36,661 bases of DNA from a virus, in the IMG/VR virus record IMGVR_UViG_3300045107_000067, positions 1 to 36,661 of that record; one strand, written 5' to 3'. The notes beneath the pieces were generated by a model, which was not told the DNA's origin, searched no databases, and worked only from the letters and a program-made list of their open reading frames with translations. A program made the position numbers and the translations under genes. Positions 7,463 to 14,174 of the stretch are shown piece after piece. Every line of letters begins with the position of its first letter. Positions within the stretch are counted from its first letter, which is position 1.

Positions 7463-8137
7463 TTAACGACCGCGGCCTCCGCCACCATGGCCGCCGCCCT
7501 GTCCGTTGTTCTGTCCTCCGTTGCCGGAGCCCGGACCGTTCCCGTTCGTGTTCCCGCCGCCGTTGCCGGAGTTCGGGTTGTTGCCGTTCCCATTGCCGGG
7601 ACCGCTGCCGTTGTGCCCGTTGTTGCCGCCACCATTGCCCGTGCCGGGACCCGATCCGCCAGTGTTGCCACCGCCATTGCCCGGATTGCCGTGGTTGCCG
7701 TTGCCGTTGCCCGGTCCATCGCCACCACGCCCGGGCCCATCGCCGTGACCGTGACCATGGTCATCGCCTCGCCCCGGTCCGTCGCCCTTCGGACCTTCAC
7801 CGTGTCCGCCACCGCCGTGATGACCGCCAGGGCCCCCGTGACCGCCAGGGCCGCCAGGATGGTCACCTCCACCGCCAGGCTTATCGGGCGTCGAAGGTCC
7901 GGCGGGACCCGGTGCAACTGGGTCAGGAGCAGGACTGCTAGTGTTGCCACCAGCGACGCCAACAGGATTGGATGCTGCACGATCTCCTCCTTCCCCGTAC
8001 GAGCGGAACCCAGCCGCGAAGCAGCCGTTGCGCTCAAAGAACCCCATCGGCTCGCGACAGTTGCTCGCCGCCATCGATGCGTTGCACCCCGACAGGATCA
8101 TCAAGGATGCCATTGTCGTGAAGATTACTCGAGTCAT
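7463..8137 (-). CDS. Gly/Asn-rich lipoprotein
   Basis: The 224-residue product begins with a short signal sequence (MTRVIFTTMASLMIL) ending in a lipobox LSGC. It should therefore be lipidated at Cys18 and anchored to a membrane. After a Cys-containing segment of 25 residues, the rest is extreme low complexity: Pro/Gly-rich, then Gly/His/Asp-rich, then repeating GNGN, GGGN and GPGN units. The ribosome-binding site is AAGGGAG before ATG 8137. The 5' 104 bases overlap the end of the upstream gene in another frame. The role is unknown; options include a surface or periplasmic lipoprotein that blocks superinfection, or a lysis-related lipoprotein, but neither is shown. Confidence 0.75.
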   Translation of the reverse strand: MTRVIFTTMASLMILSGCNASMAASNCREPMGFFERNGCFAAGFRSYGEGGDRAASNPVGVAGGNTSSPAPDPVAPGPAGPSTPDKPGGGGDHPGGPGGHGGPGGHHGGGGHGEGPKGDGPGRGDDHGHGHGDGPGRGGDGPGNGNGNHGNPGNGGGNTGGSGPGTGNGGGNNGHNGSGPGNGNGNNPNSGNGGGNTNGNGPGSGNGGQNNGQGGGHGGGGRGR

Positions 8138-9044
8138 TGCGTGATACTCCCTTTACCTTGTACCGCTTCTGTTGAGGACCTTCGCCCGTCCTCGGGTCGA
8201 AGTTTACGAGAACAGCCGGGAAGTGCATGAGCCTGAAGCCCGTGCGTCCCTTCCCGACTCTCACGTTGCGATTGTGCGCTCGCCGCAGATGAACGCGGGG
8301 AGACGCACGCTTGCCTGCTTCGGTCGTCCGGTCGATCGCGTTCCCTGTGCGATCATAGACCGTGCCGATATTGATGTAGGTATAGCCCGGGATCGGTGCA
8401 CGACCGAGCTTCGCCCGCTTCTTGTTGAGCCGAGGTTCCACAGGGACGACGTGCTTCGCCATTCCCTTGGTGTTGAGCAGGATCAGCGCCGCAGTGACGT
8501 GCCGACCGGCGTAGATCAGGTAGGTCTTGTGCAGATACTTCTGCAGCTTGTCGCGGTGCATCTTCCAGAACGACGGCATCCAAGGAGTGTCGCGCACCTC
8601 GAACTCGACTGTGCCCGTCTTCAGGTTGAGCGAGGCGTCGATACCCGACGGTGGCAAGAACGCCATCTCGTCATTCAGGTAGTAAATCCACGTGATGACG
8701 CGGAACACGCTGCCGGGCAGCTCGTGGATTAGCGAGATGTGCCGACACTTGCCGAACCCATCGCTCTCCTCGGTTTCGACGACCATTTCGGGGAACGGCA
8801 GGCTCAGGCAGCCGGCTTCCTGCATCGCGCTGAGTGATGCGATAATGTCCGACGTTGCCATCTCTCTGTGGAGATCGACATCGAACACGAACAGCGGCTT
8901 CTGGACCAGAGCGACGCCGAGGTTCTTGAAGATGTGCAGCTGGTCGTCGCGGACCTGGACGTGATCTCGCTCGCTGTGGGGAGTCGCCATCATGATGCGA
9001 CCGGCGGACGCCGCGTCGAGCATGTGATGGATCTTCGTGTGCAT
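8034..9044 (-). CDS. Conserved phage protein of unknown function
   Basis: A 336-residue product without a recognised catalytic motif. The C-terminal region has a basic motif SPRVHLRRAHNRNVRVGKG followed by GFRLMHFPAVLVNF and a Lys/Arg end. This RxHxRRxHxR pattern occurs at the C terminus of several phage proteins of unknown role. The start at 9044 (MHTKIHHMLDAA) has an ACACAGGAGG-type leader and ribosome-binding site. Its last 104 bases overlap the lipoprotein gene. It has its own promoter (9073-9100) that lacks a full TTAA-N7-TTAA box. Confidence 0.7.
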   Translation of the reverse strand: MHTKIHHMLDAASAGRIMMATPHSERDHVQVRDDQLHIFKNLGVALVQKPLFVFDVDLHREMATSDIIASLSAMQEAGCLSLPFPEMVVETEESDGFGKCRHISLIHELPGSVFRVITWIYYLNDEMAFLPPSGIDASLNLKTGTVEFEVRDTPWMPSFWKMHRDKLQKYLHKTYLIYAGRHVTAALILLNTKGMAKHVVPVEPRLNKKRAKLGRAPIPGYTYINIGTVYDRTGNAIDRTTEAGKRASPRVHLRRAHNRNVRVGKGRTGFRLMHFPAVLVNFDPRTGEGPQQKRYKVKGVSRNDSSNLHDNGILDDPVGVQRIDGGEQLSRADGVL

Positions 9045-9072
9045 CGTGTATCCCTCCTGTGACACGTAGTAA

Positions 9073-9100
9073 TGTATCATAGTGGGTTACACGATGCAGA
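9073..9100 (-). promoter_or_regulatory. Promoter of the 9044 gene
   Basis: On the minus strand, -35 TCTGCA (9100-9095), a 16-base spacer and -10 GATACA (9078-9073) lie within TATGATACATT. It shares the ATGATACATT core with the promoter at 10490. Only a single TTAA (9112-9115) lies upstream, with no partner at the N7 distance. Confidence 0.5.
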
Positions 9101-9112
9101 CGATGAAGTCTC

Positions 9113-9787
9113 TTAACGATCTTCGACCGGGACCATGATCACGTCGCGGTTGATGCGATGCTTGACCACGTAGCCGAACTCTCCGTTCAGCCAAGTCTCG
9201 ATGTCGCCCTGCCGATAGCCGAACGGAATGCCGAGCCCTTTGTCCTCGAACGCGATCACAGGGCGCGCACGATTGATCGTGTCGACCGCCCCTCGCAGTG
9301 CGAGCATCTCCGCGCCTTCGATGTCGAGGTAGATCAGGTCCACCTCTTCGCCGCCGGGCATCGCCATGTCATCGATGGTGATCGTCGGCAGACCTTCGCT
9401 CTGATCGTTGAACGTGATCTGGTGCGCGCCGCAGTTCCGATCCTCACGGAGTAGGCTGACGTGCTGCTTCGCTTTGCTCGTGAGAGCGAACGGCATGGGA
9501 GTGATGACGTTGGCGTAGTCCTTGACGTTGTAGAGCAGGGCCTTGTAGTTCGTCGGGTCCGGCTCGAAGGTATAGACGCGAGCGAAGTGCGCAGCGAACT
9601 TGACTGCCCACACACCGCAGTTGCCGCCAGCCTGGATGACTACGCGTTTCCGTCGGCAGGCGTTGACGGCGAGGATGGCGTCGGTGTTGAAGGTATCGAA
9701 GACGACGGCTGCACACTCGGTGTCAGTGGCCGGCCAAAGATATCCGCGTTCCCAGCGGTACCCTTCAGGCGCAGATCGAGATTCCAT
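9113..9787 (-). CDS. FkbM-family SAM-dependent methyltransferase
   Basis: The 224-residue product carries the FkbM core: VVIQAGGNCGVWAVKFA as SAM motif I near residue 50, VYTFEPDPTNY near residue 70, and VDLIYLDIEGAEMLALRGA near residue 150. FkbM enzymes O-methylate sugars or small molecules using S-adenosylmethionine. The N terminus (WPATDTECAAVVFDTFN) aligns with phage members of the family, so the start at 9787 with a GAGGGA ribosome-binding site is likely genuine. It overlaps the upstream glycosyltransferase gene by 148 bases. The pairing suggests glycan modification of the virion, the host surface or DNA; the substrate is unknown. Confidence 0.85.
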   Translation of the reverse strand: MESRSAPEGYRWERGYLWPATDTECAAVVFDTFNTDAILAVNACRRKRVVIQAGGNCGVWAVKFAAHFARVYTFEPDPTNYKALLYNVKDYANVITPMPFALTSKAKQHVSLLREDRNCGAHQITFNDQSEGLPTITIDDMAMPGGEEVDLIYLDIEGAEMLALRGAVDTINRARPVIAFEDKGLGIPFGYRQGDIETWLNGEFGYVVKHRINRDVIMVPVEDR

Positions 9788-10386
9788 TTGATGTCCCTCG
9801 GCTTCGGATGCCCGTGGAAGATGACGACCCGCGCTTCGGGCGGAACGGGGCCACCGTGCATGGTTGCCTTGTAGCTGACGAAGTGACCGGGCACCATGTC
9901 CTGCCAGTACCGCACAGCCTGGTACTTCATCTGCAGCTCAATGAACGCCTGGTCGCCGCCCTCGGCGAACTCGCCCATCCAGCCGTGCGGGTTCTTCATG
10001 AACGTTTGCCAGATCACAGGCTTGATGTAGTTCGGGATATACATGAACGACGATTGCATACCACGCGGCCGGTAGAAGTCGCGCAGGATACGGAACTCGG
10101 TGCCTGGCTGTGCGAGGTGGTGGCAGTTGTCCACAAGGATCGTGTCGAGGTCCATGTAGAGCAGATCGCCGAAGAACTTGTCCTGGTCGAACAGCTCCAT
10201 CTTGCTCCACCAGCCGGGCAGGTTCCACGTCAGCGGGCGGATGTAGTGCCGCAGGCCAACAGACGGATCGTCGGTCAGGATGACGGGCGTCTGGCCGAAG
10301 CGATACTTGATCTGCTCCACCAGCGTGTCAACGTCGAGGTCTCGGTAGTATCCACCCGTCTTGTAGACGAGCACTATCTGTACCAT
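9640..10386 (-). CDS. Putative glycosyltransferase
   Basis: The 248-residue product contains a DLLYMDLDTILVDN segment near residue 85, a DxD-type metal and nucleotide-sugar site as in GT8-like glycosyltransferases. It also has WSKMELF upstream and a C-terminal VIFHGHPKPRDI motif. Family assignment is from these motifs only. The start MVQIVLVY at 10386 has GGGGGA upstream; the ATG at 10398 has no ribosome-binding site. The last 45 residues are Ser/Pro/Thr low complexity and lie inside the overlap with the methyltransferase gene, so they may be a non-essential tail or reflect an acquired overlap. Confidence 0.75.
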   Translation of the reverse strand: MVQIVLVYKTGGYYRDLDVDTLVEQIKYRFGQTPVILTDDPSVGLRHYIRPLTWNLPGWWSKMELFDQDKFFGDLLYMDLDTILVDNCHHLAQPGTEFRILRDFYRPRGMQSSFMYIPNYIKPVIWQTFMKNPHGWMGEFAEGGDQAFIELQMKYQAVRYWQDMVPGHFVSYKATMHGGPVPPEARVVIFHGHPKPRDIKWNLDLRLKGTAGNADIFGRPLTPSVQPSSSIPSTPTPSSPSTPADGNA

Positions 10387-10454
10387 TGCATCCCCCATGC
10401 TATAAGCCCGGCGATGACGCCGAGCAAGATGCTGAGTTTCGGGTTAAAGCGCAT
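10374..10454 (-). CDS. Candidate 26-residue single-pass membrane peptide
   Basis: A short frame from ATG 10454 to TAG 10374 encodes MRFNPKLSILLG followed by a hydrophobic stretch and a Trp/Arg end. This gives one predicted membrane helix with a positively charged N terminus. It fills the gap between the 10497 gene and the glycosyltransferase gene, overlaps the latter by 13 bases, and lies just downstream of a candidate promoter. There is no strong ribosome-binding site, so expression is uncertain. Confidence 0.4.
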   Translation of the reverse strand: MRFNPKLSILLGVIAGLIAWGMQWYR

Positions 10455-10489
10455 GATGGTGGGACCAGCGTTTGTGGCACTGGCCCCAA

Positions 10490-10517
10490 TGTATCATCAG
10501 AGCAGCGTGCGCGCAAA
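10490..10517 (-). promoter_or_regulatory. Candidate promoter of the membrane peptide-glycosyltransferase-methyltransferase cluster
   Basis: On the minus strand, -35 TTTGCG (10517-10512), a 16-base spacer and -10 GATACA (10495-10490) occur within TGATGATACATT. The -10 context and spacer match the promoter at 9073-9100. No TTAA box is present. The -35 lies inside the 3' end of the 10718 gene. Confidence 0.45.
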
Positions 10518-10718
10518 CGCGCGGGCATCGCTCTCGGTCGTGAACTTGTTCACCTTCGCCTTGCACACCACGACCCACTTGCCGGGCTCGGGCGACATCA
10601 CGACGACGGAGGTGACAGCCGGCTTGTGCGGCTTGTCGGGATCGACGTGCGGCTTCGGCTGCGGGAGCACAGGGAAGCGACGACGACGCGTGCCGAGGTA
10701 ATCGCGAGCGTGCTTCAT
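10497..10718 (-). CDS. Small basic hypothetical protein
   Basis: A 73-residue product with a basic, proline-rich N-terminal half (RDYLGTRRRRFPVLPQPKP). The C-terminal half (GKWVVVCKAKVNKFTTESDARAFARTLL) looks like a small beta-beta-alpha fold. The start ATG 10718 overlaps the upstream TGA as ATGA. The alternative longer frame upstream is Arg/Ala-rich and is a shadow. Function unknown. Confidence 0.6.
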   Translation of the reverse strand: MKHARDYLGTRRRRFPVLPQPKPHVDPDKPHKPAVTSVVVMSPEPGKWVVVCKAKVNKFTTESDARAFARTLL

Positions 10719-10918
10719 CCGTCGATCACACCGCGGTCGATGAGCTTCTGCTTCTGCGACGTGCGCAGCTGCTCGAGCTTGTCGAGGAACTTCTCGAACT
10801 GTCCCTTGGCGAAACGCTCGCGCTCGCCGCCGGTCAGCCACTTGGCATCCTCGTGACATGGGACGCCCTGAGCGCCCTTCTCGAACTGGAAGTGCTTCGC
10901 GAAATTGCCGTACTTCAT
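10715..10918 (-). CDS. Small hypothetical protein
   Basis: A 67-residue charged, mostly helical product (GGERERFAKGQFEKFLDKLEQLRTSQKQKL) of unknown family. The start at 10918 has an AAGGAAG ribosome-binding site. It is translationally coupled to the next gene by an ATGA overlap. No motif identifies a function. Confidence 0.65.
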   Translation of the reverse strand: MKYGNFAKHFQFEKGAQGVPCHEDAKWLTGGERERFAKGQFEKFLDKLEQLRTSQKQKLIDRGVIDG

Positions 10919-10969
10919 TTGATCTTCCTTCCGTTGACTGTGGTCAGTAGACTCACAGGAGTGATGTGA

Positions 10970-11341
10970 TTAGGCGTGAGCAGCACCGTTGTCTTGCTGT
11001 GCATCCTGATGACCGTCCCCGTGAACTTCGCTCCTAAACACGAAGCGCCCTCGACCTTGTCTCCAGGATTTAACTTGATCTTCATCCACCTCGACTCCGA
11101 TAATGTTCACGTCGAAGACATTGAGGCAAGCCTCGATATGCGTCAACAGTGGATTTGCGCGCGTCTTCCACTGGCGTATCGTTGTTCTCTGCACACCACT
11201 GCGCTCGGCGAGTTCCTTCATCGTCATGAGGTGCTGGTTCATGAGCCGGAACAGGTATCGCACGAGCGGATGAGCATGCTCGGGCACGCGCTGCTTGCGG
11301 TAGTGAGGCCGGTGCAGCTCCGGAGGTTTGCGCGCGGTCAT
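10970..11341 (-). CDS. XRE/Cro-CI-type helix-turn-helix regulator
   Basis: The 123-residue product has a helix-turn-helix of the Cro/CI kind at about residues 38-85. MTMKELAERSGVQRTTIRQWK gives the turn and recognition helix, followed by NPLLTHIEACLNVFDVNI. The N terminus is basic (RPHYRKQRVPEHAHP). The C terminus is Gly/Gln/His-rich and probably flexible. It should bind DNA as a dimer and regulate phage transcription. Its start overlaps the upstream stop as ATGA. It is one of the phage-encoded candidates for binding the TTAA boxes in this window, although XRE operators usually look different. Confidence 0.8.
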   Translation of the reverse strand: MTARKPPELHRPHYRKQRVPEHAHPLVRYLFRLMNQHLMTMKELAERSGVQRTTIRQWKTRANPLLTHIEACLNVFDVNIIGVEVDEDQVKSWRQGRGRFVFRSEVHGDGHQDAQQDNGAAHA

Positions 11342-11547
11342 GTCAATAACTTCTCCACGGTTCGGTAGCCCCTTTCATCGATCTGGACTTGGTCGCCGTT
11401 CATAAGGACGAGATAAACATCGCCCTCGTGGAAGTGAAGGAAGCAGATGGATCGGATCGGAATAACGTAGACGTCGTGTGGTCCCTGCACATGGATAGAT
11501 TTGGGCTTCTTCGTGTCGGGACGAGGAACGCGGAAATGCTCACACAT
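11338..11547 (-). CDS. Small hypothetical protein
   Basis: A 69-residue product with a beta-rich core (VYVIPIRSICFLHFHEGDVYLVLMNGDQVQI) of unknown family. The start at 11547 has a strong AAAGGAG ribosome-binding site 6 bases upstream. It is coupled to the XRE regulator by an ATGA overlap, so the two are probably produced together. It could be a cofactor of that regulator, but nothing in the sequence proves it. Confidence 0.65.
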   Translation of the reverse strand: MCEHFRVPRPDTKKPKSIHVQGPHDVYVIPIRSICFLHFHEGDVYLVLMNGDQVQIDERGYRTVEKLLT

Positions 11548-11576
11548 GGTGATCTCCTTTGTTGCTGACCTGTGAA

Positions 11577-11605
11577 TGATCAGTTCAGCGATCCTCGCTC
11601 GTCAA
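11577..11605 (-). promoter_or_regulatory. Possible promoter of the 11547-XRE gene pair
   Basis: On the minus strand, TTGACG (11605-11600), a 17-base spacer and TGATCA (11582-11577) precede the gene at 11547. The -10 is a weak match. The 95-base gap to the upstream gene's end leaves room for a promoter. Confidence 0.3.
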
Positions 11606-11642
11606 CGCTTCTCACTCTAGTGTTACCAAATGTTGCGGGATG

Positions 11643-11867
11643 TTACTCCATCATCCTCGCATCGCACGGCTTCGCAGTGCACGCCCAGTGCACGTGGTTG
11701 TTGCTGCGCGCCTTGCTGAGGCGCACGCTGTCCTTCGTCCCACAGATCGGGCAAGTCGCCTTGGCCACGTCGAGCTTCTTGTCGATCATGCGCTGCTTCA
11801 TCTTCACGTGGAACGTGACCATCTTGGCGAACTTCTCTCTGCTCATGGCTTGTGCAAACTCAGTCAT
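11643..11867 (-). CDS. Small zinc-ribbon-like protein
   Basis: A 74-residue product with a basic helical N-terminal half (FAKMVTFHVKMKQRMIDKK). This is followed by a CPICG knuckle and a second cysteine pair (WACTAKPC) 27 residues later, consistent with a zinc ribbon. Such small phage proteins often bind nucleic acid. ATG 11867 overlaps the upstream stop as ATGA. The ribosome-binding site is weak, so translation probably depends on coupling. Confidence 0.65.
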   Translation of the reverse strand: MTEFAQAMSREKFAKMVTFHVKMKQRMIDKKLDVAKATCPICGTKDSVRLSKARSNNHVHWACTAKPCDARMME

Positions 11868-12115
11868 AGGCCCACGTCTCCAGAAGTTGGGTTGCGTTGA
11901 TCGCCGGCAGTTCCTGGTCGGGGAACCGGTAGCCGGCTTCCGACACGGCGCGCACGATGCACCATCTGTTCGTAGGTCATCGGATGCGGATCGAGCACCT
12001 CCTCGCCGTTGATCCGCGCTTCGAGATATTCGATGCGGTCCACGAAGTCCTTGAGCACGTCGGGCAGGTTGTACCGCTGCCGGATGCGACGGCGTAACTC
12101 GTTGTAAAAGCTCAC
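11864..12115 (-). CDS. Small hypothetical protein, GTG start
   Basis: An 83-residue product beginning with GTG at 12115 (SFYNELRRRIRQRYNLPD), preceded by a strong AAGGAGG and overlapping the upstream TGA as GTGA. Its middle, IEYLEARINGEEVLDPHPMTYEQMVHRARRVG, resembles small phage proteins seen in early regions, but no named family is recognised. The longer frame upstream of this start is a shadow of the 12579 gene. It is coupled at both ends by ATGA/GTGA overlaps. Confidence 0.65.
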   Translation of the reverse strand: MSFYNELRRRIRQRYNLPDVLKDFVDRIEYLEARINGEEVLDPHPMTYEQMVHRARRVGSRLPVPRPGTAGDQRNPTSGDVGL

Positions 12116-12579
12116 GAATACCTCCTTACGATGATGTCGCCAGTGGCGAGCTGGGTTATGCGGACGGTGAAGCCGAAGCGTCGTGCGGCCATGTGGAACG
12201 TGCCGCGTGTTGCCTTGCCGAGAGCAGAGCGCGTGACGCGGAACCTGTCGCCCTCTTTCTTGAGGTACGTCGTGAAGGCGTGATCCCACCGCCCGTGCTT
12301 GTATAGCCGAACAGTGGTGGTGTCGACCACAGGAACGCCTTCGTTGTCGAGCCGCGCCTGCTTGTCGAGCAGCTCGTGGTACAGCCGCTTGTATCGATTG
12401 CGGCTTTCGGTGAGCTGCTTGATCTCCGTGCGCGGCGGGATCGGTCGAGTGACTGCCTTGATGACCCATATGGGCACGAACACCGACGCGTTGTCGTGAT
12501 CGGTTGGCTTGATCTGATGCTTGGCCAACGCCTCGAGCCAGGCAAGCGCATTCGCGCGTATCTCGTCAGTGGAGTGCAT
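12112..12579 (-). CDS. Hypothetical protein
   Basis: A 155-residue basic product of unknown family. The N-terminal half is helical (IRANALAWLEALAKHQI, then a coiled segment ESRNRYKRLYHELLDKQARLD). The C-terminal half is beta-rich with many Arg/Lys residues. The start at 12579 has an AGGAT ribosome-binding site. It overlaps the upstream gene by 14 bases and the downstream gene as GTGA. A nucleic-acid-binding role is plausible from charge only. Confidence 0.65.
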   Translation of the reverse strand: MHSTDEIRANALAWLEALAKHQIKPTDHDNASVFVPIWVIKAVTRPIPPRTEIKQLTESRNRYKRLYHELLDKQARLDNEGVPVVDTTTVRLYKHGRWDHAFTTYLKKEGDRFRVTRSALGKATRGTFHMAARRFGFTVRITQLATGDIIVRRYS

Positions 12580-12790
12580 GGCCGATCATCCTGCGGATGG
12601 ACAGCTCGGCGGTGGCGAGCAGATGCGCCTGCTTCTCGATATACCTCAGGAGGCGCTCATTCTCGAGCGCGAGTGTATGCGTGGCGAGCTGCAGCGACTG
12701 GATCGTCTCCGACGAATAGCTTAGCGGCAGCGGGCGGCTTGAAGTACGGGACCCTTTTCTCAAATGCTTTTCCTCTCTTGTAGAGACCAT
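12566..12790 (-). CDS. Small coiled-coil-like protein (start uncertain)
   Basis: A 74-residue frame from ATG 12790 whose second half (LATHTLALENERLLRYIEKQAHLLA) is a convincing amphipathic helix. The first half lies within the 3' end of the upstream gene and looks like a shadow, and the ribosome-binding site is poor. The true start may therefore be a non-standard codon nearer 12700. The frame ends 14 bases into the downstream gene. Function unknown. Confidence 0.4.
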   Translation of the reverse strand: MVSTREEKHLRKGSRTSSRPLPLSYSSETIQSLQLATHTLALENERLLRYIEKQAHLLATAELSIRRMIGHALH

Positions 12791-13088
12791 GTTCCAGTGG
12801 GGCGATGCCTGCCTGCGTCCAGAACTTGAACAGCTCGGGACCGGTATGCTGCCAGCGGGACTCCTCGAACAGCCGGCGTCGGCGCATGAACACCCGGTAG
12901 GCGTCATTGCCCCACGCGCAGCCGTGCGTGAAGGGGTCGTAGAGAGCGAGATCGTACCGGTCGATGTATTCCTCGAGCCACTCGAGCGCCTGTGTCTCGA
13001 GGTGCCAGAACGGAAGGGGGCCACAGCGCTGCTGCTTGAGCAGACCGACGCTACGCTTTTCGTTGCTGCTTGCCACGAGCTGATACAT
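12657..13088 (-). CDS. Hypothetical protein
   Basis: A 143-residue product with many aromatic and charged residues (PFWHLETQALEWLEEYIDRYDLALYDPF, WGNDAYRVFMRRRRLF). No family is recognised. ATG 13088 is preferred; in-frame GTG codons at 13148 and 13160 lie further inside the upstream gene. One of these (13148) also has a GAGG nearby, so the start is open. It overlaps the upstream gene by 38 bases. Confidence 0.6.
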   Translation of the reverse strand: MYQLVASSNEKRSVGLLKQQRCGPLPFWHLETQALEWLEEYIDRYDLALYDPFTHGCAWGNDAYRVFMRRRRLFEESRWQHTGPELFKFWTQAGIAPLEHGLYKRGKAFEKRVPYFKPPAAAKLFVGDDPVAAARHAYTRARE

Positions 13089-13515
13089 GGGCAGCACGAT
13101 CCCTCTTCCGGTAATACGCAGCGAGACTGGCGGCTCGAATTTTCTCACGCTTTTCCTCACTCTCCTTGTCGACCTGTTCGGACACTACGCTCAAGTATAT
13201 TGCCAGGTCAACGAGGAAAGTCTTGTATTTCTGAGTGCGCAAGAGTCTAGTCTGCAGGTTGGAATACCGCCGGAGTTGAGTGGATGCGCGGAGCAGCACT
13301 GGTGCGATTTGCTCCCGGACGTGCTGTGGCATCAACCGGTCACCAGCGAGGTACCGTCTGGCAGAGCGCTCGTCTACTCCGGTAAGTAGGGCGAGAAAAA
13401 CTGAGTCCCACTGGAGAAATCTGCAGGCGATAATCACCGGGTCTGCGCTCTCATGAATGCCCACCATGAGGTGCTTTAATCGCTGCTTTATCAACGTCTT
13501 AGCTTGTTTGTGCAT
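13051..13515 (-). CDS. HTH-like early protein at the head of the leftward block
   Basis: The 154-residue product contains WDSVFLALLTGVDERSARRYLAGDRLMPQHV around residues 35-65. This resembles the helix-turn-helix of small phage regulators with the pattern GVDERSxRRWxAG. The rest is basic and helical, ending KREKIRAASLAAYYRKRD. It is the first gene transcribed leftward from the 13516-14196 control region, the usual place for an early regulator. The ribosome-binding site before ATG 13515 is weak. Confidence 0.6.
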   Translation of the reverse strand: MHKQAKTLIKQRLKHLMVGIHESADPVIIACRFLQWDSVFLALLTGVDERSARRYLAGDRLMPQHVREQIAPVLLRASTQLRRYSNLQTRLLRTQKYKTFLVDLAIYLSVVSEQVDKESEEKREKIRAASLAAYYRKRDRAAHVSARGKQQRKA

Positions 13516-13543
13516 GCTGGCCGTTCGCGGTCTAGGGATTGGT

Positions 13544-13572
13544 AGTGTACGCCACAGGATCGATGAATGCAA
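13544..13572 (-). promoter_or_regulatory. Promoter for the start of the leftward block
   Basis: On the minus strand, TTGCAT (13572-13567), a 17-base spacer and TACACT (13549-13544) lie about 30 bases before the start at 13515. No TTAA-N7-TTAA box is found at the 56-base position used by other promoters. Confidence 0.45.
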
Positions 13573-13619
13573 ATGCGGGTTGTTGCTTTGCGCGCGTAGG
13601 GGCGTGTGTGGTGTGCGTG

Positions 13620-13666
13620 TGCCGGTGCGCATTATGCGCGCTTATACGCGCATGTGAAAACCGGCA
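13620..13666. repeat. Nested inverted repeat
   Basis: An outer 7-bp pair, TGCCGGT (13620-13626) with ACCGGCA (13660-13666), encloses an inner perfect 7-bp pair, ATGCGCG (13634-13640) with CGCGCAT (13647-13653), around the loop CTTATA. It lies at the edge of the T/G-rich non-coding region. Confidence 0.7.
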
Positions 13667-14046
13667 AATTTGCTAATCATCATCATATAGTTAGTGTTAG
13701 TGTGTTGATATTGCTGGTGAAAATGATGATTGGTGTTGAGTGTCCGAAAGAGGTACTTCATTTACGATGGTGTGTTAAGTCATTGATTTTGTTGATGTCG
13801 ACTTTTTGAGAGTTCGTGAAAAGCGTGATGTTTCAGCTGGTTAGATGGTGATCGTGTGTGATGTATCCAGTGGCCTAATCTTCATACGGGTAGTTTTTGT
13901 TGTGCTGGATCAATGACTTAGTGTCTGATCGTTGATGATGTGTCTCGACGGTGTTTGCCTTCGTCACGCGTAATGCGCTGCGCACGTACCGCCCCTACGA
14001 GGCTTGGACCTGTGAGTGGGGGGGGTAGTGTGTGGATGGACAAGAT

Positions 14047-14077
14047 GTGGATTAGGGGCTGGGTGGCCCATATCCAC
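14047..14077. repeat. Inverted repeat / hairpin
   Basis: GTGGAT (14047-14052) pairs with ATCCAC (14072-14077), and an inner GGGC/GCCC pair closes the loop. It could act as a terminator for any transcript entering the region or as a protein-binding site. There is no T-tract. Confidence 0.45.
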
Positions 14078-14109
14078 CTTCTAAAAGACCAAACGGCCAC
14101 TCCAGTCTC

Positions 14110-14132
14110 TTAATCTTAATCTTTAACGTTAA
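14110..14132. promoter_or_regulatory. Composite TTAA operator, copy 1
   Basis: Four TTAA words start at 14110, 14116, 14123 and 14129, giving TTAA-N2-TTAA-N3-TTAA-CG-TTAA. The pattern is dyad-symmetric because TTAA is self-complementary. It ends 13 bases before the -35 of the rightward promoter. The same spacing recurs in the 15440-15587, 16240-16309 and 16834-16856 clusters. Confidence 0.65.
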
Positions 14133-14145
14133 TTCTCACCCACTA

Positions 14146-14174
14146 TTGAGACTCTATACCCATTGATGTAGACT
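14146..14174 (+). promoter_or_regulatory. Promoter of the rightward early block
   Basis: TTGAGA (14146-14151), a 17-base spacer and TAGACT (14169-14174) lie 22 bases before the start at 14197. The hexamers resemble those of the DUF932 promoter (TTGAGT and TAGATT). Confidence 0.55.

Noticed and set aside
7487-8230. Plus-strand frames opposite the Gly/Asn-rich lipoprotein, one Pro-rich
   Set aside because: They are complements of GGN/AAY repeats; the minus strand has a signal peptide, a lipobox and a ribosome-binding site.
13606-13809. A plus-strand 67-residue frame in the divergence region
   Set aside because: No ribosome-binding site, biased composition, and it covers the nested inverted repeat and T/G-rich DNA.
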